From positions 1 through 37,705 of the forward strand of contig JABDFW010000026.1 in the NCBI GenBank assembly GCA_013286305.1: a stretch of DNA of 37,705 nucleotides, read 5' to 3'. This document shows, in pieces, positions 1-7,327 of this stretch. Within the stretch, counting starts at the first letter, position 1, and every line of letters starts with the position of its first letter. Source of the DNA: Bacteroidota bacterium. GTDB lineage: Bacteria > Bacteroidota > Bacteroidia > Chitinophagales > Chitinophagaceae. The notes beneath the pieces are model-generated. The model worked only from the letters and a program-made list of their open reading frames with translations. It had not been told where the DNA came from and searched no databases. The position numbers and the translations under genes are program-made.

Positions 1-30
1 TTTCATCTCTACTTCTTTCATTGTTCGAAA

Positions 31-77
31 GCTCATTCTTCCAAATTATTTAACAACATTCAAAACGAAGAATGAGC
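31..77 (+). promoter_or_regulatory. Hairpin covering the first start codon of the BtuB-like receptor
   Basis: Bases 31-41 (GCTCATTCTTC) are the perfect reverse complement of bases 67-77 (GAAGAATGAGC), with a 25-base loop. The right arm covers the ATG at 72 and the bases just before it, so the folded RNA would hide this start region. In cobalamin-controlled receptor genes, a B12 riboswitch commonly acts through such a translation-blocking stem. The aptamer itself would lie upstream of base 1 and cannot be seen here. The pairing is directly visible; the riboswitch link is inferred. Confidence 0.5.
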
Positions 78-2015
78 ATGAAAAAAATTATTTACACTCT
101 GGCTGTATTGGCAGCGTCGCAAACGTTGTTTGCACAACAGGACTCCACACAAACCAACAATCTTAACACGGTAATTGTTACCGCAAATAAGTTTGAACAA
201 AAACAACAGGAAACCGGGAAGGTATTAACGGTAATTACACAACAACAACTTGAACAGAACAGCGGCCGTTCGCTAACCGAATTATTAAATGAGCAAACCG
301 GTATTGTTATTAACGGAGCAAATAACAATTTGGGTACTAATCAAAGTATATCAATAAGGGGCGCATCAGACGCAAACACATTAATATTAATTGATGGAGT
401 GCCTGCCTATGATGCTTCGGGCATTACCAGCCAGTTTGATATTAATTACATAAACATTAACCAGGTTGAACGGGTGGAGATTTTAAAGGGTGCTCAGTCA
501 ACGTTGTATGGCAGCGATGCGGTGGCGGGTGTTATTAACATCATCACTAAAAAGAAAGGTATTAAACCGATTGATGGTTATGCGTCATTAAGCGCAGGCA
601 GCTATGGAACCATTAATACAGCCGCGGGCATTAATGGCAGCAGGAATGGATGGCAATATAATGCGGGGTACTCTTATATGCATAGCAATGGTTTTTCAGA
701 GGCATATGATTCAACCGGCAAAGCAGGTTTTGACAACGATGCTTACACGCAGCAAAGCCTTAATGCATCCGTGGGGTATGATGCGGGCAAAGGGTTTAGC
801 ATTCGCGCATACAGCCACCTGGACATGTATAAAGCGGGAATAGATGAGGGTGCATTTACTGATGCGAAGAACTACAATTTAAATGATAAAGACCTGCAGG
901 TTGGAACAACAGCGGGATATAGCTTTGGGAAAAATAAACTTATATTTAATTACCAGTATAACAGGGTTAACAGAAGCTTTATTGAGGATTCAATTGACGG
1001 GCAAAGTTATCAAAATGGAATGTATAAGGGCTATTCACATTTTGCGGAACTGTACGGAAATTTTCAAATAAGTAACAATGCAGAACTTGTGGCTGGCACC
1101 GATTTCAGGCATAACTCTACTGACCAGTCTTATTTATTCGTATATGCAGGTACTCCCTATCCTTCGCCCCCATTAGGCGCAGACAGTGCCAAAACAAACC
1201 AGGAAGGATTGTATGCGTCTTTTATCCTGCACAATATTTCCAATTTTACTTTTGAATTTGGCGGACGCGTAAATCATCATTCTATATATGGATGGAATGG
1301 TACGTATTCATTTGACCCCTCTTATAAAATTGATGAACATTTTAAATTGTATGGCAGTATAGCATCTGCTTACCGGGTGCCATCCTTATACCAGCTTTAT
1401 GGTGAGTATGGTAACAGGAACCTTAAACCTGAACAATCGCAGAGTTACCAGGGGGGCGTTCAGTTTACTTCAAAAGTATTTACAGCAAGGGTAACCTGGT
1501 TTAAAAGAGATATCAATGATGTGATCTATTTTTATACTGACCCTTCCACTTATGCAAGCCAATACCAAAATGCGGATGAGCAAAGGGATAATGGCGTTGA
1601 AGCAGAACTGCAGGCAACCCTGTCAAAACGCGTAAACATTACTGCCAACTATACTTATGTTGATGGCAAAATTAGTACTGCTTCTGATTTTACGGGTAAG
1701 GATACAACCTTATATAATCTTTACCGGGTGCCGCGCAATGTTTTTAATTTACAGGTAAATGTGCAGCCGGCTAAAGGTTTGTACCTGGCAGTACATTTTA
1801 AAACGGTGAGCAGCCATGAAGAGCCTGCTTACCTGGCGCCGCCTATTAAGGTTGATGGTTATTATACTATTGACCTGCATGCCGAATATGCCGTTATGAA
1901 ACAATTAAAATTATTTTCTGACTTTATGAATATTACCAACCAGCAATATTTTGATATACTTGGTTACAACAGTAAACGGTTTAATTTTATGGCAGGGGTG
2001 AGGGTTAACTTATAA
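72..2015 (+). CDS. TonB-dependent outer-membrane receptor, BtuB-like (probable cobalamin uptake)
   Basis: This is a 647-residue outer-membrane active transporter. A signal peptide (KKIIYTLAVLAASQTLFAQQ) is followed by a TonB-box-like stretch (NTVIVTANK) and a plug domain at about residues 40-160, with typical plug motifs SIRGASDANTLILIDGVP, VERVEILKG and LYGSDAVAGVINIITKK. The rest is a 22-strand-type barrel ending in the aromatic-rich C-terminus GVRVNL. It lacks the N-terminal carboxypeptidase-regulatory domain seen in SusC-type receptors and has no SusD partner, which fits a BtuB/CirA-type cofactor or metal-complex transporter. The CWC and PP-loop ATPase genes just downstream are a combination that I associate with cobalamin loci in Bacteroidota, so B12 is the best substrate guess. 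Starts at 72 and 78 are both possible (MSMKK or MKK). The class is certain; the substrate is inferred. Confidence 0.88.
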   Translation: MSMKKIIYTLAVLAASQTLFAQQDSTQTNNLNTVIVTANKFEQKQQETGKVLTVITQQQLEQNSGRSLTELLNEQTGIVINGANNNLGTNQSISIRGASDANTLILIDGVPAYDASGITSQFDINYININQVERVEILKGAQSTLYGSDAVAGVINIITKKKGIKPIDGYASLSAGSYGTINTAAGINGSRNGWQYNAGYSYMHSNGFSEAYDSTGKAGFDNDAYTQQSLNASVGYDAGKGFSIRAYSHLDMYKAGIDEGAFTDAKNYNLNDKDLQVGTTAGYSFGKNKLIFNYQYNRVNRSFIEDSIDGQSYQNGMYKGYSHFAELYGNFQISNNAELVAGTDFRHNSTDQSYLFVYAGTPYPSPPLGADSAKTNQEGLYASFILHNISNFTFEFGGRVNHHSIYGWNGTYSFDPSYKIDEHFKLYGSIASAYRVPSLYQLYGEYGNRNLKPEQSQSYQGGVQFTSKVFTARVTWFKRDINDVIYFYTDPSTYASQYQNADEQRDNGVEAELQATLSKRVNITANYTYVDGKISTASDFTGKDTTLYNLYRVPRNVFNLQVNVQPAKGLYLAVHFKTVSSHEEPAYLAPPIKVDGYYTIDLHAEYAVMKQLKLFSDFMNITNQQYFDILGYNSKRFNFMAGVRVNL

Positions 2016-2032
2016 AGGCTGATGAATTGCAG

Positions 2033-2126
2033 ATTGCAGATTGGCGATTGCAGATTTTGTGAAGAATATTGATTGAAATCATTAAATGATGGCTCAATGA
2101 TAAATCTGCAATCGTCAATCTGCAAT
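2033..2126. repeat. 25-bp inverted repeat between receptor and CWC gene
   Basis: Arms 2033-2057 and 2102-2126 are reverse complements with one difference, which would still pair as G-U in RNA. The arms are built from the recurring word GATTGCAGATTG. The right arm is followed by an A-rich run on the plus strand. It could form a long hairpin between the receptor and the downstream pair, acting as a transcript stabiliser or partial attenuator. It belongs to the same simple periodic style as several other intergenic repeats in this window. Confidence 0.75.
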
Positions 2127-2158
2127 AAAAAAATGTTTAAAATTTAAAATTGCCGACG

Positions 2159-2377
2159 ATGCCTGTTCACGAACACAAAGCTTGCCCGCGGTGCAGCCAC
2201 CCTTTTGAGTGCAGGGTTGGGGACATAAGCAACTGCCAGTGCAATGGTATTAATTTAAGCCTGGAGGAAAGGGCTTATGTAGAAATGCGGTATAATGATT
2301 GCCTGTGTGCCGCCTGTTTAACAGACCTGCAAAATAAATACACTTTGTTTAAAGAGAAATACCTGCACAATGGCTGA
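2159..2377 (+). CDS. Small cysteine-rich CWC-family zinc-binding-like protein
   Basis: A 72-residue protein rich in paired cysteines: CPRC near the N-terminus, a single Cys in FEC, then NCQC and CLCAAC. The order CPxC...FxC...CxC matches the cysteine-rich CWC family, but the tryptophan of the CWC signature is replaced by Gln (CQC). The cysteines suggest bound zinc; no enzymatic role is visible. The ATG at 2159 is preferred over an upstream in-frame TTG at 2150, because family members begin a few residues before CPxC. The stop overlaps the start of the next gene by 8 bases, indicating translational coupling and a shared job with the PP-loop ATPase. Confidence 0.8.
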   Translation: MPVHEHKACPRCSHPFECRVGDISNCQCNGINLSLEERAYVEMRYNDCLCAACLTDLQNKYTLFKEKYLHNG

Positions 2378-3095
2378 TAAAATAACTGCCTATATGAACT
2401 GGAGCGGTGGTAAAGACTCTGCTCTTTGCCTGTATAAGGCGCTTGAAACAAACCAATATAATATTACTTGTTTGCTCACGAGCGTAAATGCAGTGCATAA
2501 CCGCATTTCAATGCATGGGGTAAGAAGAAGCCTGTTGCAGGCGCAGGCCGAATCTATTGGCATTCCTTTGCAAACAATCGAGTTGCCCGAACAACCAAAC
2601 ATGACTGAATATGAGCAGGGCGTGCTAATGAAAGTAAATGAGTTAAAACAATCTGGCTGCACACATGCAATATTTGGTGATATTTTTTTGGAAGACCTGA
2701 AAGTATATAGAGAAAAGAAATTAGAGGAGGTGAACATTGAGTGCGTGTTCCCCTTATGGAAGATTGATACAACAGCATTGGTTAAGGAATTTATTTCGCT
2801 TGGTTTTAAGAGTGTCATCGTTTGTGTAAATGATAAATACCTTGATAAAAGTTTTTGTGGAAGAATAATTGACCAATCGTTCCTGGATGACCTGCCTGCA
2901 GATGTTGATCCCTGTGGTGAGAATGGCGAGTTTCATTCTTTTGTGTTTGACGGGCCCATATTTAAAAACCCCATTCCTTTTGTAAAGGGTGAAATTGTTT
3001 ATAGGCAATATGATGCTCCAACAAATACAGATAACAATGAGCATTCTAAAGTGCAATCCTCTCAATATGGCTTTTATTTCTGCGATTTGATTTAG
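2370..3095 (+). CDS. Dph6-related PP-loop ATP pyrophosphatase (diphthine-ammonia-ligase-like)
   Basis: A 241-residue cytoplasmic protein of the adenine nucleotide alpha-hydrolase (PP-loop) superfamily. The ATP-binding loop SGGKDS is at residues 12-17, and the C-terminal family motif GENGEFHSFVFDGP is present. Archaeal and eukaryotic relatives amidate diphthine on EF2, but bacteria lack diphthamide, so the substrate here must differ. Its position behind a BtuB-like receptor and the CWC gene suggests a role linked to cobalamin, for example ATP-dependent amidation or ligation of a corrinoid side group. That role is inferred. Length and motifs are complete, and the start is fixed by the coupled ATGGCTGA overlap. 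Confidence 0.85.
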   Translation: MADKITAYMNWSGGKDSALCLYKALETNQYNITCLLTSVNAVHNRISMHGVRRSLLQAQAESIGIPLQTIELPEQPNMTEYEQGVLMKVNELKQSGCTHAIFGDIFLEDLKVYREKKLEEVNIECVFPLWKIDTTALVKEFISLGFKSVIVCVNDKYLDKSFCGRIIDQSFLDDLPADVDPCGENGEFHSFVFDGPIFKNPIPFVKGEIVYRQYDAPTNTDNNEHSKVQSSQYGFYFCDLI

Positions 3096-3162
3096 CAACG
3101 CTTAGCGCATACGGGAATAAGGTATAGCAGAATATACTTTCTGACAGAATATTTTCTTTCTT

Positions 3163-3184
3163 AATGACTTATTGACAAATGACC
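3163..3184. repeat. Dispersed 22-bp repeat, copy 1
   Basis: This 22-base stretch built from TGACTTATTGAC and AATGACC words recurs with one base change at 27552-27573. Both copies lie between genes. The function is unknown, and the word composition resembles the other periodic intergenic sequences in the window. Confidence 0.6.
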
Positions 3185-3233
3185 CAATGACTTTTCTTCC
3201 CTTTTCACCCTATCTTTATGAAAACTGCTGGTT

Positions 3234-3812
3234 ATGAACTTTCGTGCCGATCAGTTATTTACCATCACGTTCACTTTATTTGCCATTATTGATATTGTAG
3301 GCTCAGTTCCCGTACTTGTAGGGCTTAAGGAAAAAATGGGCGGCATCAGGGCTGTTCCGGCTACACTGATCTCCGGCGGCTTAATGATATTGTTTTTATT
3401 TGTGGGCGAACAGTTCCTGCATGTGCTTGGGTTAAACATTCAATCCTTTGCAGTAGGCGGTTCCATCGTTATTTTTTTGCTTGGGCTTGAAATGGTGCTT
3501 GGCCACGAAATATTTAAAGCAGATGCCGATGCTAAAAGCGGCACATTTGTACCTATTGCTTTCCCTATTATTGCCGGCAGCGGCACCTTAACCACCATTA
3601 TGAGTTTAAAAGCCAATTATGATGAGATGTATATACTCGCGGGTATTCTTATCAACCTTGTCTTTGTGTTTATGGTACTAAAGTCGCTTAACCTGATTGA
3701 GAGGGTACTTGGCAAGAATGGCTTAACCGCTGTGCGTAAATTTTTTGGCGTAATTTTATTGGCAATAGCGGTAAAAATATTCAGTAGTAACTTGGCAGCG
3801 TTTGGAAAATGA
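3234..3812 (+). CDS. MarC family integral membrane protein
   Basis: A 192-residue polytopic inner-membrane protein with about six hydrophobic helices. Family-typical features include LFAIIDIVGSVPV near residue 20, the central GSIVIFLLGLEMVLGH and PIAFPIIAGSGTLTTIMSL, and the C-terminal FFGVILLAIAVKIF. It matches the MarC/UPF0056 family in length and motif order. The family's molecular function is poorly defined; the old link to multiple antibiotic resistance is not well supported. It stands alone, with intergenic gaps on both sides. The call is confident at the family level only. Confidence 0.9.
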   Translation: MNFRADQLFTITFTLFAIIDIVGSVPVLVGLKEKMGGIRAVPATLISGGLMILFLFVGEQFLHVLGLNIQSFAVGGSIVIFLLGLEMVLGHEIFKADADAKSGTFVPIAFPIIAGSGTLTTIMSLKANYDEMYILAGILINLVFVFMVLKSLNLIERVLGKNGLTAVRKFFGVILLAIAVKIFSSNLAAFGK

Positions 3813-3892
3813 GAAAGGGAAAGGTGAAAGGTCAAAAGTGAATGATAGACCTGAAACGATAAAGCGCTCTGCCATATTCCATCCGTTCTAAA

Positions 3893-3943
3893 AAACTGGA
3901 AACTGGAAACCGGCAACTTGAAACTGGATCGCAACTGGAAACT
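3893..3943. repeat. Short tandem-like words (AACTGGAAAC) upstream of the DUF2752 gene
   Basis: The word AACTGGAAAC and near-copies recur four times in about 50 bases. It is a low-complexity periodic intergenic sequence like those at 2033, 14319 and 17083. No gene or known element is recognised in the 137-base gap. Confidence 0.5.
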
Positions 3944-3949
3944 AACCAC

Positions 3950-4246
3950 ATGTTTCAAAAGACAAGATCATACTTAAGGAAAAACTTTGAAGTGCTGTTC
4001 TGGATAACAGCATTGGTACTATTATTCTTTCTTCCCGAAAAAGATAATGGCGTCACACTTTGCCCTTTTCACTGGATGGGGTTTAGGTATTGCCCCGGTT
4101 GCGGTATTGGCCGCGCTATTCATTATGCCATGCGTTTTCATTTTGTTACTTCTTTTCATTACCATCCTTTTGGAATTGCAGGATTAATTATTATCTTGTT
4201 GCGCGTCAAACAACTTCTTTTCAAACCAAAACAATTTCAAATATGA
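3950..4246 (+). CDS. DUF2752 domain small membrane protein
   Basis: A 98-residue protein with one hydrophobic segment near residues 15-30 and another near 75-90. Between them is the DUF2752 signature: CPFHWMGFRYCPGCGIGRAI, with Cys and the CPGCG motif followed by an arginine and a helix. The Cys pair could bind metal or be redox active, but the family function is unknown. The stop codon overlaps the start of the following TM2-domain gene in an ATGA arrangement, so the two are translationally coupled. DUF2752 and TM2 proteins are frequent neighbours in Bacteroidota. Confidence 0.85.
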   Translation: MFQKTRSYLRKNFEVLFWITALVLLFFLPEKDNGVTLCPFHWMGFRYCPGCGIGRAIHYAMRFHFVTSFHYHPFGIAGLIIILLRVKQLLFKPKQFQI

Positions 4247-4602
4247 ACACGAACGACCTTATTATGATGATACCGGCCATTGAGCCTGATGAGCTTATGT
4301 TTTTACAACAGGTTACCAAAGAAATACCAGCGGATAAAATGCAGCAGTTTATTTCACTTTATAACGGGAGAAGAAAAAAACCAGGTGATATTTTGATTGG
4401 CTGCATAATAGGCTTTATTGCGGTTGGCGGCGTTCAGCGTTTTATGGTTGGGCAAATTGGCCTTGGCATCCTGTACCTTTTTACGGGTGGGCTTTGCCTG
4501 ATAGGCACTATTGTTGATACCATTAATTACAAAAGACTTGCTTTTGAATACAATCAAAAGGCTGCTTTTGAAAGTGCGGCTATGTTAAAAGCGCTTTATT
4601 AA
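4243..4602 (+). CDS. TM2 domain-containing membrane protein
   Basis: A 119-residue protein with a polar N-terminal region (to about residue 45) followed by two transmembrane helices joined by a short turn. The segment GFIAVGGVQRFMVGQIGLGI followed by LYLFTGGLCLIGTIVDTI is the TM2 pattern, including the glycine-rich first helix and the aspartate after the second. An open frame extends further upstream to 4090, but that part reads the DUF2752 gene in another frame. The ATG at 4243 overlapping the preceding stop (ATGA) is the convincing start. The cellular role is unknown. Confidence 0.85.
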   Translation: MNTNDLIMMIPAIEPDELMFLQQVTKEIPADKMQQFISLYNGRRKKPGDILIGCIIGFIAVGGVQRFMVGQIGLGILYLFTGGLCLIGTIVDTINYKRLAFEYNQKAAFESAAMLKALY

Positions 4603-4644
4603 TGCAGGTGTCTTTTTTTTGAAATAGTTTTATCGGGAACAATT

Positions 4645-5388
4645 ATGAAAACATCGGGGAACACCATTTTAATTACCGGGGCAACTTCAGGTATTGGTTT
4701 GGCTTTTGCGGAAGAATTTATTAAAGAAGACAATACAGTGATCATTTGCGGGCGCAGGGAGGACAGGCTTCAGCAAATAAAAGAAAAACATCCCGGCATA
4801 ATTACAAAGGTTTGTGATGCATCCTTAGCTGCCGAAAGAGAGGAACTCTGCAAATGGACGTTGCAAAACTATCCTGCAACAAATATATTGATCAATAACG
4901 CAGGCATACAACTGGTAGCCGATCTTACCAAACCCGTAAACCTTGAAAGGGTTATTTCTGAGGTTGAAATTAATTTTATAGCACCTGTTCACTTATCGTC
5001 CTTGTTTGTGCAGCATTTATCTTCTAAAGCAGATGCCGCTATTATGAATATTTCTTCGGGGCTTGCTTTTGTGCCTATCGCTTTTATGCCCGTGTATTGC
5101 GCTACCAAGGCTGCCATTCATTCTTTAACGCTGTCGCTCAGGCACCAGCTAAGAAAAACTACAGTAAAAGTGTTTGAAATTATACCCCCTTCTGTTGACA
5201 CAGAATTAGGGCATGACAGGAGGGCAGACAAAACGCAAACACATGGCGGCATGCCTGTGAGCGAATTTATTGTTGAGGCAATGGAAGGCATAAGGAATGA
5301 TGTTTTTGAAACTGCCGTTGGCCAGTCTAAAAATATGCGTGCAAAAAAAGAAGAGCTGTTTGAACCGATGAACAGCAGGTTTGGATGA
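4645..5388 (+). CDS. Short-chain dehydrogenase/reductase (DltE-like SDR)
   Basis: A 247-residue classical SDR, an NAD(P)-dependent oxidoreductase of unknown substrate. The Rossmann dinucleotide motif TGATSGIG is at residues 11-18, the NNAG motif at 84-87, and the catalytic set is Ser138, Tyr151 and Lys155 (YCATK). The arginines after the second strand (GRRED) favour NADPH. Overall similarity is to the DltE-like subgroup of cytoplasmic SDRs, though nothing nearby suggests teichoic acid metabolism. It converges with the GMC oxidoreductase gene, leaving six bases between the stops. Family certain, substrate unknown. Confidence 0.88.
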   Translation: MKTSGNTILITGATSGIGLAFAEEFIKEDNTVIICGRREDRLQQIKEKHPGIITKVCDASLAAEREELCKWTLQNYPATNILINNAGIQLVADLTKPVNLERVISEVEINFIAPVHLSSLFVQHLSSKADAAIMNISSGLAFVPIAFMPVYCATKAAIHSLTLSLRHQLRKTTVKVFEIIPPSVDTELGHDRRADKTQTHGGMPVSEFIVEAMEGIRNDVFETAVGQSKNMRAKKEELFEPMNSRFG

Positions 5389-5404
5389 TAAAGATCATCT
5401 TTTT
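5384..5404 (+). terminator. Weak intrinsic terminator overlapping the SDR stop
   Basis: A six-base stem GATGAT / ATCATC with loop AAAG is followed by TTTTT. It overlaps the SDR stop codon and the last codons of the convergent GMC gene. The stem is short and AT-rich, so termination may be partial. Confidence 0.4.
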
Positions 5405-6924
5405 ATTCTTTCTTTTAAATGATCGGAAAGCCTTAACGTTAATGCAATAAGGGTTAGCGTAGGGTTTGGTGCCGCCGCTGTAACATAACACGATGCACCG
5501 GCCATATACAGGTTATCAATTCCATGCACTTTACAGTTGGCATCAACTACGCCGGTCTTTGGGTCGTCGCTCATTCTTGTGGTGCCCATGTGATGCCAGC
5601 CGCCTCCGGTAAATTCAGGCCAGGATTCATCTTTTTCATCCCACAAATATTCCATCAAACGCACACGCCCCACGCCGGTTTTGCCAACTTCCTGCCCCAG
5701 CAATTCATAAATTTTACGAATGCTTCTTTTTTCAAGTGGTGTAAGTACCCAATGCAAGGCAGCGCGCGGCATACCCAGCGAATCCTTTTCCGTATCCAGT
5801 GTAACACGGCTTTCAGGATTAGGGGCTTGCTCAATGCGTGTAAATAATTCGTAAGATGTGTAGCCGTTTTGAGGAACCTTTGGTGAGTCATCCGCCTCCA
5901 GCGTTTTAAACATGTCCTGGTTCTTCTTCGTATCATTCGTCCACAAATCGATCATCGGCTTAAATTTCCGGGCTAACGATAAAGGCGTTAAAGAAGTTGT
6001 TCCGTTGAGTATCCTGAATTCCTCCTGCTTTGCAGCAGTAATAGCCATTTCAGCACGCGGCTTGGGATTTGTGAAATCCAGCATATACAGCAATAACGGA
6101 TCGGGTTTTGTAAGCCATAGCTCCGCAGATTTTATTTCAAGGTGTTCCATAAAATAACGGCCTACATTATCATTGTCATTGCCCAAACCTTTGGGCGCCT
6201 GTTTATTTGACGCGAGTAATAATCTCGCATTTTGAATAGAGCAGCAGGCAGATACAAAAAGTTTTGCTTTTACTGTATGTTGCTTGCCGGTATAATTTTT
6301 TACCGTTACGCCTTCGATGGCAGAAACATTCTCATTGGCTTTTATATCTATTACGTTTGCGTAGGTATATAAATGAATGTTCCCGGCATTTACAATTGTG
6401 TCTTTATACTTTTTTCCAAAACGGGTTGGCGGGCTAAACTGCCACATTTTATTCCAAACCACATCGTTGTTTGGCAGCAATGGTTTATAGGACGGAAATT
6501 GTTTTTGCCAGTAATCAACGCTGTAATTATAAGGGCCGAGGTCAACGTTCTTTTGCGCCCTTGCATAAAATGGGTCAAGGTCGGCGCGCTTTATTGGCCA
6601 GCCACTGTGAGGTACCCAATCGCGTTTTTTAAAATCTATTTCATCAAAGGTTGAGCAATACCCGGCCCAATGCCCCGTGGTGCCGCCAAAATAATGCAGC
6701 CTGCTCGACTTTAACGGGTAATATCGTTGCCCCGTTGTTTTGCCGTCATACAATTGCTGTACCTGTTCGTTGTATTCAAAACCACCGCCTTCTAAAAGGA
6801 TCACTTTATATTTTGTGTTCATCCATTCGAGCGCCATGCTTATGCCCGCCGCACCCGCACCAATAATGCAGATATCCCCTTCAATCACCGAATTATTCTC
6901 CATGTACCTTGCATCCACATGCAT
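5395..6924 (-). CDS. GMC-family FAD oxidoreductase (probable glycoside/sugar dehydrogenase catalytic subunit)
   Basis: A 509-residue flavoprotein. The FAD-binding GAGAAG motif is at residues 22-27, followed by the acidic strand end LLEGG. GMC-type segments include GGTTGHWAGYC near 80-90. The C-terminal signature has the catalytic His pair in WHHMGTT (444-445) and Asn487 in APNPTLT. It carries no signal peptide. The gene directly upstream (four bases away) encodes a Tat-signal-bearing gluconate-dehydrogenase-subunit-3-like partner, so the folded flavoenzyme is probably exported bound to it. Two-part GMC dehydrogenases of this kind include gluconate, glucose and glucoside-3 dehydrogenases. Linkage to a GH3 enzyme suggests a glycoside substrate. 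I do not see the cysteine spacing of an Fe-S-containing FAD-glucose dehydrogenase. A start at residue 8 is also possible. Confidence 0.88.
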   Translation of the reverse strand: MHVDARYMENNSVIEGDICIIGAGAAGISMALEWMNTKYKVILLEGGGFEYNEQVQQLYDGKTTGQRYYPLKSSRLHYFGGTTGHWAGYCSTFDEIDFKKRDWVPHSGWPIKRADLDPFYARAQKNVDLGPYNYSVDYWQKQFPSYKPLLPNNDVVWNKMWQFSPPTRFGKKYKDTIVNAGNIHLYTYANVIDIKANENVSAIEGVTVKNYTGKQHTVKAKLFVSACCSIQNARLLLASNKQAPKGLGNDNDNVGRYFMEHLEIKSAELWLTKPDPLLLYMLDFTNPKPRAEMAITAAKQEEFRILNGTTSLTPLSLARKFKPMIDLWTNDTKKNQDMFKTLEADDSPKVPQNGYTSYELFTRIEQAPNPESRVTLDTEKDSLGMPRAALHWVLTPLEKRSIRKIYELLGQEVGKTGVGRVRLMEYLWDEKDESWPEFTGGGWHHMGTTRMSDDPKTGVVDANCKVHGIDNLYMAGASCYVTAAAPNPTLTLIALTLRLSDHLKERIKR

Positions 6925-6928
6925 AAGC

Positions 6929-7315
6929 TTAGTTTTGGTTTAAAGAAAAAAGCGCACACTGGCGTGCTTCGGTTACAGAAAGTATCCAGCCGTTTACCAC
7001 AACTGTTTTAGATGATACAAATTCTTCCTTCGCTTTGTTGTCAAAAAAAGAATACACAGTTGCGGCCGGGGTAGTTTGTGATAGGGAACTGTTTTGTGTA
7101 AGCAGGCCAGCGAGTGTGCTTTTGCTACTTTCGCCGGGTGTTTGTTTAAGATATGCCTGCCCGGTTTCTTTCATCGTTTTTGCATCAAAGATTTGCGACA
7201 GCACAGGCGGCATGTCAAGGGCTTTGTTAACCGGCATATTGCAGCCCTGCAAAAAAGGTATGGTGATGCCCGCGGCGCCCAAAGCAGAGAGCCTTATAAA
7301 ATTTCTTCTTTCCAT
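6929..7315 (-). CDS. Gluconate 2-dehydrogenase subunit 3-like protein, Tat-exported
   Basis: A 128-residue small subunit. It opens with a twin-arginine motif (RRNFIRL at residues 3-9), a short hydrophobic stretch and a lipobox-like LQGC with Cys25, so it may be exported by Tat and lipidated. The mature region contains the family-typical pattern of an Asp/Met segment, LKQTPGESSK and a C-terminal aromatic region. Related subunits escort a GMC flavoprotein across the membrane and anchor it. The ATG at 7315 is chosen because it sits four codons closer to the twin arginines than needed for an ordinary start and the only alternative, at 7321, is a TTG. It lies 12 bases after the GH3 gene and four before the GMC gene, in one operon. 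Confidence 0.82.
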   Translation of the reverse strand: MERRNFIRLSALGAAGITIPFLQGCNMPVNKALDMPPVLSQIFDAKTMKETGQAYLKQTPGESSKSTLAGLLTQNSSLSQTTPAATVYSFFDNKAKEEFVSSKTVVVNGWILSVTEARQCALFSLNQN

Positions 7316-7327
7316 GATCAATCGCTG

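Noticed and set aside
2150-2158. TTG start for the CWC gene
   Set aside because: The ATG at 2159 is close by and gives a family-like N-terminus.
2390-2818. 142-codon minus-strand open frame
   Set aside because: It overlaps the PP-loop ATPase gene in antisense; no recognisable content.
4090-4242. Upstream extension of the TM2-domain frame
   Set aside because: It overlaps the DUF2752 gene; the ATGA-coupled start at 4243 fits better.
7316-7321. TTG start for the gluconate-dehydrogenase-like subunit
   Set aside because: The ATG at 7315 gives a standard Tat N-terminus.
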